From contig NC_088203.1 of assembly GCF_037126465.1 (NCBI RefSeq), positions 91,326,668-91,390,667 of the forward strand: 64,000 bases of DNA, given 5' to 3'. Below are positions 56,170 to 64,000 of the stretch, piece by piece. The notes under the pieces were generated by a model. The model did no database searches, had not been told where the DNA came from, and saw only the letters and a program-made list of their open reading frames with translations. How positions within the stretch are numbered: the first letter of the stretch is position 1; each line of letters starts with the position of its first letter. A program made the translations under genes and the position numbers. The DNA is from Ornithodoros turicata. Taxonomy: Eukaryota; Arthropoda; Arachnida; Ixodida; Argasidae.

Positions 56170-56302
56170 CATCTCTAAGTGCGCAAAGAAAAACAACGAT
56201 AAACACAAAAGATTTCACACCACTCATACCGACGACACTGCGCCGGTGTGTGTGGTATGAAATCTGTGTTTCTCGTTGTTTTTCTTGGCACTTTTAGAGA
56301 TG
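56170..56302. repeat. Imperfect 133-bp hairpin
   Basis: Arms of about 55 bp pair with bulges (CATCTCTAAGTGC... against ...GGCACTTTTAGAGATG; AAAGAAAAACAACGA against TCGTTGTTTTTCTT). The apical loop holds CGACGACACTGCGCCGG. This bulged, long-stem form is closer to a small-RNA precursor or a MITE than a perfect palindrome. Confidence 0.6.
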
Positions 56303-56780
56303 AATGGTTTCTTTAGCCTATCTTCACGTACCTCAGTGCGTGTTTCTTTCTCAAGTGGAGAGACACAATGAGTGAAGGACAATGGGCAAATGTTTCCTAG
56401 ACTGGAAATAAGTGAGTAAACAGGAAACAGAATGCAGCTGTTGCTTTTATCTAAACCAAAAGTGAATTGAAGCATAATGCCTAGTGCAGACAACAAGACC
56501 TGAAACAGTGTAGAAAGCTTTTGTCTAGAGCCTCTGCATGCTCTACACATATATATCTGATATCAGTCTTTAGAAGCTCAAGTTTTCAAGCTCTTTGCTT
56601 TGGACTAGGACACTTGGACGTCTAGGACTGACTGCAGTGATTTATCCAATCACCCCACCCAAATGCTTGGCAACACTCACTCCTTTCTTTTTCGCTGAGC
56701 TCCCTTTACAGGGCAACCTTTGTCATTTCAACTTTAAACCCATGTTGATAATGGTATATAAAGCTGTGACAGTGCACCTG

Positions 56781-57330
56781 TACCGTAATTTCACGCATGT
56801 AAGCCGCTCGATAAGCCGCAGGACCCATTTTTAGGAACGTTTTGAAAATGTTCGGGCAGATAAGCCAGATAGGCCGCGGGCAATACGACGCGACTGATTT
56901 GTGCGACAAAGAAGACCATAGAGAAGGCCATAAACCCTGTGGGCCATACTCCGGGGTCAGCATGGTGGACAACTAATGAGGTCAGTTGTGGTGTTCTTCC
57001 AAGATCGGATTGTGCCCTTGTTAATGTTCTTCATGGATCGATGGGTCAGCGGCCTTCCAAAAGACACGAATCACCATCACCACTTTCGTTAAAGCTGCTT
57101 GAGGGAAGGCACGAGGAAGGTCAGTCTACTTGAATGTGGACACGCCCCTGTTACGCATTGTCAGTCCATTGGCCGGGCGGTGCTGTTACAGAGACACTGT
57201 CGGCCCTTTCGTTAAAACTGGCGTTTGGGGAAAATACCGGGGAAAAATAGTCATCAGATAAGCCCCAGAGCGCCTGTGTGAAAAAAAAAATTGCGCATAA
57301 GTCGCAGCTAGTACGTGTGAAATTACGGTA
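56781..57330. repeat. pogo-like MITE, TACCGTAATTTCACGC termini
   Basis: TACCGTAATTTCACGCATGT at the left is mirrored by CGTGTGAAATTACGGTA at the right. AAGCCG / CATAAGTCGC words are inside both ends and TA flanks. It ends 152 bp before the WHAMM/JMY start codon, so it overlaps its upstream region. Confidence 0.78.
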
Positions 57331-57481
57331 ATAATGGCTCCCCTCCCCAATCTTTTGTGACACCCCCTGTACTTGAAGATCCAGTGTAAACCACTGGGTC
57401 GCAAGAGGCTGCTATTTATTTTTTCCTGCATCCGCTCATTGTACCTCTTTCTTTCAATAGCTAAGACAAGGTGGCATCATC

Positions 57482-60400
57482 ATGACGGACGGTCCTCTGC
57501 ACAGCCTCGAAGGCTGGGTGGCAGTCCGAAAAGGCATCTTTGAGCCAAAAGAACATACCTCCAAGGGCAACAAGCATCGATTCTGTGTAGCATGGAACCC
57601 AGTGGAACATCAGTTTGCCATCACATGCTCAGAAGGGGAAAGACGAGCGAGCGACCGAGAGTGCCGTTCTCGTGCCGTGCTCGCATCTCCCGATATGTTA
57701 CGTGATGTGCATTTTCAACTGTGCCTAGTGCATCCAACGTTGGAGACCAGCTTTCCATTCTGTTCCACAAGGCCGAAGAGCCCCGGGGTATTTTTTGGGA
57801 CTCTCCTCAGGAGAAATGGGGTTAGTGAAGACAATTTTTGTGACGACGACGGTGTGTGCGAAGCTCTGGAAAAATATCTACAGAGGGCTTTGGATGTGAG
57901 CGGGAAGAAACTGTTGTTTGCTGTGTTGTTCGGTGAGGAAGACTACTTAACAGACTATGAAGAAGACATCCAGGTTAGACTTGCATTTTTTTTTGCCATT
58001 GATAAAATAAAAAAGTGTTCCGTTTTTAAATTAAAGGGGCCGTGACACTTTGTCCCAAGTTGTCCAAGATAAACGTAAAACACCGTTATTTATATAAATG
58101 TGAACCTGTACGACAAGTATTACAGCTAAGACGCATTGAAAATCGGCACAGTGAATATCGAGACTCCTCTGACTGTGATATCGCTACAGACGTCTCACAC
58201 AGTGAGGCATTACGCGAGAGGTTACATGCTTACGACTGCCAGTGAGAATGGCTGTAGCTGTCACTCCTCTGGCATCAGAGCTTGATGTGGATGTGTGTTC
58301 TAGGGTTTTTATCTTGCAAAGAAAAATAAAAACAAAAATAGAAAAATAATTATTGTTTTCCCTAATAATCTGGCGTGCACTAGAATGTGTTCATAATGTA
58401 ATAAAGGGTTATATACCGAGGCGTCGCAACTCCTTTTCTCTCACAGCGTTACTTATGCTTTGTGCTTTTGGTGACGCATAAATGAACTGAGTTCTTCATT
58501 ACAGCCTTTCCTCGTAAAAAGTGTCATCAACATCCGGGAAAATAACTGCGCATAAATCGAAAATGCAGGAACTCCGTTTCCGTGCCGTGGAACAAACTCT
58601 GGACCGTGCAAAGAGTGAGCTCGCTGGAGTCCAAGCACTCCGGGACAGAGCGGAGACGATGTTGGAGCTGTCCACCGTCTACGCACTGGAAGATGAAGTC
58701 GTCACCAATGTTTCTCTCGCCCTAGCTGAGGTCTACAACTTTCAGCTGGGCCCTTTCCTTGAGCTGAGAGAAGTTGCCAATGAGAGGATGAAAGCTCTGA
58801 GAGAAAGGGCTTCAGATGAGACCCTTGGGGAGAGGGTTCGCAGTGCAGCACGGGCTAAAGCAAACGAGTGGGAATCCCAAGTGCAGGCTGCTTCAGAGGC
58901 AGTGAACCAGCTTTACCAGGACTACTATCGCAGCACCGTAGATTTAGTCTCTGGTAAGTTGACATGGTTGACCCATCAGTAACACAAATCAAAATTTCTT
59001 GGCGGTCAGAGCCCTAAAAGGTATGTTATGCAACAAAGGTAACATTCGGAAGTGGTAAAATATTGACTTTATTGTCGGCTATTACTATGTATGAATAGAA
59101 TGTACACACACTGAGACATTCGTACGAAAAACTTAGTTTGAAAAGACTTGAGGTACCAGTTTGAATCTTGCTAGAAAATAGAGGACAAACCACTGACTTA
59201 TTAATCCCAATATTACATTTGAAGTTCTATCTTATTGACTTTATTTAAACGCATATGCTACACCAATACAGTAATGTGATTTGCACTAGTAATAATGAAA
59301 ATTGGAACGTTGACAAAACTCTAGAGTTCGAACCACGATAGGCTTTCCGTATAGATGCACAGAAGAACAGCGACCATTCCTGACGGAAACAACGAAGTCA
59401 GCAACAACAACGTCTCACTCGTCCACGCCGAACTTGCGCGATACCGACGTGTTATCCAAAGCCTTTTGAATTTAAAAGAGTACAGAGGGCCATCCAAAAA
59501 AATTTCAGATTAAGACATTTGATGAAAGTGTGTGTGTCATTATACCAAATAGCGCGAAAGGTTTTGATGTGTGCAATTTGTTTCTCAGAAAAAAACTCTC
59601 ATAAACATAGCTCCGCGCCTTCACCCTTAACTCGCTACTCCAGCTATAACGAGGATGAGGAGGTATGATGGCACGTCACCGATGACGGCATAAGGAGACT
59701 CGTTCTGGTTTGCCGGTCAGTGGGGGTCAGCGCATTGCCCCTTTGCCGCCGTAAACCTGTTTTGCCAGTTTTCCCGGAGAATTGGGGACAGAAAGAGCGG
59801 CCGAAGCATTACCGAGCAAGGAGAAAGGCTTTATCAGAACCCCGAACAGCCGAGTAGCAGACGACAGCGGAGTAGCAGACAACATTTCTCTAGGCCAATC
59901 AGCGAGCATTCTCCTTCTAGCGTCAGCGCGAGGATCCAGGCAGATTCACCACCGTTGCGCACGGTCGCTTTTTGCGGCGTATTTTAAATTCAATTTCTGC
60001 GATAATTAAGACTCTGTGGTGTAAATTACTTCGCATGGTGCATCTTACTGGCAAACTTAACAGTTTTATAGGAAGAAAACTGGGTGATAAAAATGACTTC
60101 TGTGCTACTTTAAAAGTGTAGGCGGTGCATCTCGATGGCATTTTTAAGTCACTTTTGGCTTTACCAATGCTCGTGTCCAAAGCAGCAGAGCGCCCACATG
60201 TGAAAGTGCGACACACATTTCTTTCACCCTCGTCAGTACCTGCATTGTCACGTGATGTGCCACTGTAGACGAATCACTGCGAAGCTGGGGGTGGCAGATT
60301 GGAAATGTGCAGGGTGAGAGGCCCGTGATAGCGATTGCGGCGTCCAGAGCTGTTCCGATGGGGGGCGAGAGGGGCAGCCGCCCCGGGAGCCCTTGCCAGT

Positions 60401-63400
60401 GGGGTGCCGAACGGCAGACCCTGGGAGGTTGGTTGGACAGCATAAAGCGGGAATGAAGAGAATTTGAATTTGTGATCGCGGCAGTGCAGATGAGCATTTT
60501 CTTTTCTTTGTTTACCGAGCTTCTGACTGGGGGGGGGGGGCTTCACGTTTACGCTGGCCCATGTGCAAACGCACCTGGGTGCCGCATATCATGTGAACCT
60601 GCATTTAACACGACCCAATTTTTAAGGGTCCATTTTCCAGGTAAAAAAACATTACATGACGTCAGATACGGTAAATGAATGCTTATTATGTGCTTTTCTT
60701 CATATATCTTGAATTGTGCCTGAATTATATTTTTGTAATTGAAGCTCCTAGTATCCTGCACAAAAAACAAACACACTTTTGCTGTTCTTTCCGCAGGACA
60801 GCGCGATCGGATGTTGGAAGATCAAAGACGTTTCGGCCGTTCCACCTTCGAGCTGCGGGCCCACTCCCGCCTGCAGAAACTGGAAGTGTTTTTCTCCCAG
60901 GAAAGGCTCAAGCTGCTCGGTGCAGTACGTTCTACGAGAGAGCTGCAGCTGGAAAAAATTGTACATGCAGTAAGCAATGTTTTTAAAGGATTTGTCCATA
61001 TTTCTCTGTTGTACTGTCAGAGGAGGCACTTGCCTCACACAACAAAACCTTTTTGCAGCACAAGGAGCTGATGTCGACCAGTGGCAAAAGCAAAGCTCAG
61101 TCCGACCAACTTGCTGAGCTTGAAAATGAGATTGGAGAGACACAACTTTCTATTTATGATATACGGCTAGAGGCATTACAGGAAGAGGAGAAGCTCTTGC
61201 AGAAGCAGAAAGAGATACTTGACCGGGCTTGGCAAGGCATGTTTCTTTGTTCTATACCTTTGTACCATAGCGAAATGTACAGACTATAATAACGTAAAAA
61301 TTACAGGGCTGCCTTCACCTCTTGTGCAGTGTGCATTGGTTGAGGTGCTGAAAAGACTTGCGTTTCTCAATATAGATGCTTGAACCGGAGAACTAGATAG
61401 ATATGAAATAAATAAGGTTACTAGAAATAGCTTAATACCGAGGTCGTAGATGTGTTTGTCATGCACAGGTGTGCCACACAGGCGGTGTTCAAATATCAGT
61501 TCACTTCATATCTGCAGTGTGAATAGCAGAATGATACATACTTATGGGCATTGCATTGAATGATATCTAATAATACAGAGTGGTGCACCTGCATAAGCAG
61601 GGTATTGAACAATTGCTGTGCATATACTACAGGGTGTTTCACCTAACGTTGTGGTGATTCCCCCCACCCGAGATAGATAGCGTTTTTTTCTTTTTTTTTG
61701 TGTGCTTAATCCGGTGAGAGCGAGGCAACACTTTATTCTGCTGTGCCTTCTCCAGGGACAGAATGGATGGGCTTTCCCCCAGAGTGGGAATGGTTTCCCA
61801 CAACGTGAAAAATCGTATTAAAGAATCTACTTGCTTGAACACTATGGGGTTAATGCTATTTGTCTCGGGATTTTGCCATGACTTCTGAGCACTTTTGTCA
61901 AATTTAATTCGGGAGAAATTGAATTTTCCCAATTGAACTCCGAAATTTGCAAAGTCAACCTCACGTTTTTTTGTTTTTTTTTTGCAGAAATGAAAAGCAC
62001 ATATTGAATTGAACCCATTCTACTGCAAAATATGTTCGCTACTACGATGGTAATAGTCGTTTCAGGTGCACAAATTGCCGGCCGCGCTCGGGGCCCACTT
62101 GCACAAACGTTGAGGCTATTCCTCAGTGATGTGCACTGAGGAATAGCCTCAGCATTGTGCAAGCGGGCCTAGATCTCTGAAAGAAGGGATGTGAGGAGGC
62201 CATGTACCTGCCCTTTCACTTTCCCTTTTCCAAGCTTCTGCTGATAACAGCAGCATGGTTGTGATGCAAAGTTATCTGAAAGAAGAGCGAGGAGGAAACA
62301 GGAATGGGAGGGTGACCGCTTTTCTTCCACCACATCTTGCATTAGGCAGAAGAAGGTTCGGCCGACAGTTTGCGTGCCTCGAAACTACGTCTTTTGCAAT
62401 TTGTTTTCAGCTATTACCAGAATTGTAGGGAATGTATTTTACAATGCAATGAGGTGAATCTGACGTGCGCTTTCTGTTTCTGTAAAAAAAGCCAGGTTGA
62501 AGTGGCAAATTTCAAAGATCAATTGAGAAATTCAATTTCTGGTGAATTAAATTTGATAACAGTGCTCAGAAGTCATGGCAAAATCACCCCTCGATATAAA
62601 TAGTGTTGACACCATAGTGTTCAGATAAGTAGTGTTTTATACAATTTTTTTCTTTCAGATTAGGTGAAACACCCAGTATATTTGCTTCTGAATCTTGATG
62701 TGCCTCATCTGGAATGGCTGCATTTTAGATGCAGCATTGCACCTGTTGTTCTTATCTGAAACTTACTTTTGCCATCTTCCGAATTGATATCACAGCATAT
62801 CAAAGCATGGCGGTTGATAGTGTTTCATCCATTGCAATCTACCTAAACCATTCAAAAACGAGAAAGGCAGCTGTAATTCTTGTAACACTCTATATAATGC
62901 TGTAGCCATGTACAAGCGTTGAAACATTATTGCTATACACATACACAGAGGAAGCAGACGAAGGGATCTTTTACGATGCCGTTGAAGATGTTGATCAGCT
63001 TGAAGACGATATTGATGGTGAGAGCTCTGCCAACATGTCGAAAGCGGACAAGTTGAAAATGAGGCTCAACAGAGTTTACAGGCGTCGAGCAATTCTCAGA
63101 AACAAAAGGGTGAGAAATGGGTTCGAATTCTTTGTTCGTTAAATGACCCTAAAATTATGAGAAGTTACTGTAGAGCTTAACAGTGTTGTATGTTTTGTAG
63201 AAAGTATGCGTTGCCGAGTTGAAACAGAAGAAACTGAAACAGAAGGACAGGCAGGTGGCACAAGAAAAGGAACAACAACATGCTGTGAGTAGTACTCAAC
63301 ACATTGTCCACAACTTGCCACGTGTTTTGATATGTAGTTGACCCCGTGGTTCCAGCATACCTTGCATGTATACTATAGCAAAGGAGCAATATTTTTTCAC

Positions 63401-64000
63401 TACTCATTTTCTAGAGGCGTCAGAAACAGCAGAAACTGCATGAGCTGGATCCAGACCGGGTCGCATCAGAACGTCGGAGGACACTTCAAAGACTGAGAGA
63501 GTATAAACAGGTAGGTACAGAATTCACAGGCAGTGTTCGCATCCTGGGAGGGCCAAGAAGGAAAAACACTGTTTTCTTTCAAATTTGCAAATTTTGTGCT
63601 ACTCCAGTGGTTCCCAAACTTTACCACCCCACGGCCCATAAAAATATAGGTGACAGCCCCCCTTCCCGGTTTCCCTCCTCGTGATGCCGGACGTCTTCCG
63701 AACTCAGCGCATGAACGTTAGCCAAAGCAATACACTGACATTTTATGGGAGCTACCTTCAGAGCGAGTTCTCTGGGCCAAAAAGTCCTGCACAACTGGAT
63801 GCTTGCACAACTGCTTCGTTCACTGATAGCGCACGCGAAACGGTTTTCGGCGTCCGCTCTAATAGATCTCGACCTGAGAAACGTCATCATGACGTTGGTG
63901 GACAGACTGAAACTGAAACAAATCGGAAGGGGAGGGCTGGGTTCCATGAACGGGCACTTGTTTGCTGCCTCCTACTAAAAGAAAAGTAGGACTAAAGGTT
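57482..64000 (+). CDS. WHAMM: WHAMM/JMY-family actin nucleation-promoting factor (5' part)
   Basis: Seven coding exons: 57482-57973, 58569-58953, 60797-60969, 61059-61236, 62949-63109, 63201-63284, 63415-63510; phases agree and give 523 codons so far. The N-terminus SLEGWVAVRKGIF...FCVAWN...FAITC is the WHAMM/JMY N-terminal domain. Exon 2 has TMLELSTVYALEDEVVTNVS, FLELREV; exon 3 has RMLEDQRRFG; exons 4-7 are a long Lys/Gln/Glu-rich coiled coil ending RRRTLQRLREYKQ. The proline-rich and WH2-WH2-CA segments that bind actin and Arp2/3 must lie past the window. WHAMM works in ER-Golgi membrane tubulation and autophagy, JMY also in transcription. The N-terminus looks closer to WHAMM; one invertebrate gene may stand for both. 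An acceptor TTTCAATAG at 57452-57460 implies an upstream noncoding exon. Intron 4 has a GC donor. Confidence 0.9.
59465..60119 (+). repeat. Dispersed repeat R1, copy c
   Basis: Collinear with 33497-34159 from AGTACAGAGGGCCATCC to GACTTCTGTGCTACTTTA, with a short internal gap (AGGATCCAGGCAGATTCACC). It lies in intron 2 of the WHAMM/JMY gene. The ends TTTAAAAGAGTACAG and CTTTTAAAGT suggest imperfect terminal inverted repeats. Confidence 0.8.
61628..62678. mobile_element. Foldback element with TACAGGGTGTTTCACC ends
   Basis: TACAGGGTGTTTCACCTAA is mirrored by TTAGGTGAAACACCCAGTA. Arms of several hundred bases are inverted copies (for example CATGACTTCTGAGCAC and GTGCTCAGAAGTCATG). A small hairpin GAGGCTATTCCTCAGTG ... 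CACTGAGGAATAGCCTC lies at 62111-62152. TA flanks. It fills most of intron 4 of WHAMM/JMY. Confidence 0.85.
63605..64000 (+). mobile_element. hAT element, left end, cut by the window
   Basis: CAGTGGTTCCCAAACTTT is the conserved terminus of Charlie-like hAT elements. It starts 95 bp after WHAMM/JMY exon 7 and continues beyond the window, so the right end and target-site duplication cannot be checked. A 77-codon frame inside (63745-63978) is open but not recognised. Confidence 0.65.

Larger units (their letters stand above)
53119..56780. other. Intergenic stretch before WHAMM/JMY
   Basis: I found no exon chain here. Contents: a short hairpin at 53701-53748, a 133-bp imperfect hairpin at 56170-56302, and a GC-rich segment at 55060-55250 with two ACATGGCGGC motifs (YY1-like) that may be a promoter for a 5' noncoding exon of the downstream gene. 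Open frames of 60-113 codons have no recognised similarity. Confidence 0.45.

Noticed and set aside
63745..63978. Further exon of WHAMM/JMY
   Set aside because: It lies inside a hAT element that starts at 63605, and the residues do not fit the coiled coil or polyproline region.

Overview
This is a spliced, intron-rich arthropod nuclear window dominated by transposons. Long introns, no operons, GT-AG splice sites, tRNA-derived SINEs ending in a fixed cassette, and many hAT, pogo and mariner MITEs fit an acarine, most likely a tick. That assignment is inference. Three protein-coding genes can be read exon by exon. Almost every other long open frame is a shadow or lies in repeats.

Layout. 1-5.1 kb: a cluster of one palindromic MITE family with a SINE. 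5.1-7.9 kb: no gene I can support; three perfect TGACGTCA sites. 7.99-10.1 kb (+): a complete five-exon DTWD2 (tRNA acp3U transferase, 260 aa). 10.9-38.8 kb (-): a complete 26-exon YTHDC2 (1389 aa; R3H, DEVH helicase with inserted ankyrin repeats, HA2, OB-like region and YTH), convergent with DTWD2, its introns packed with TIR elements. 39-47 kb: a SINE and two copies of one LINE family in opposite orientation, one split by a foldback element, with hAT MITEs between. 47-53.2 kb: a broken THAP-domain exon, inverted repeats, a 1-kb hAT element, a possible second THAP-like gene interrupted by a hAT MITE, and a LINE fragment. 53.2-56.8 kb: no recognised gene, two hairpins, a GC-rich stretch with YY1-like motifs. 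57.5 kb to the end (+): the 5' part (seven coding exons, 523 codons) of a WHAMM/JMY-family actin nucleation-promoting factor, whose proline-rich/WH2/CA end lies outside.

The genes do not form one pathway. DTWD2 and YTHDC2 both act on RNA (tRNA modification; m6A-linked mRNA regulation) and converge with 750 bp between stop codons. WHAMM/JMY acts on Arp2/3-dependent actin and membrane trafficking. I see no defence system, CRISPR array, or clear new multi-gene system. The most unusual material is the nested transposon landscape with readable target-site duplications, the broken THAP exon, and residue-level oddities in YTHDC2: a Tyr at the third m6A-cage position and Glu in helicase motif Ia.
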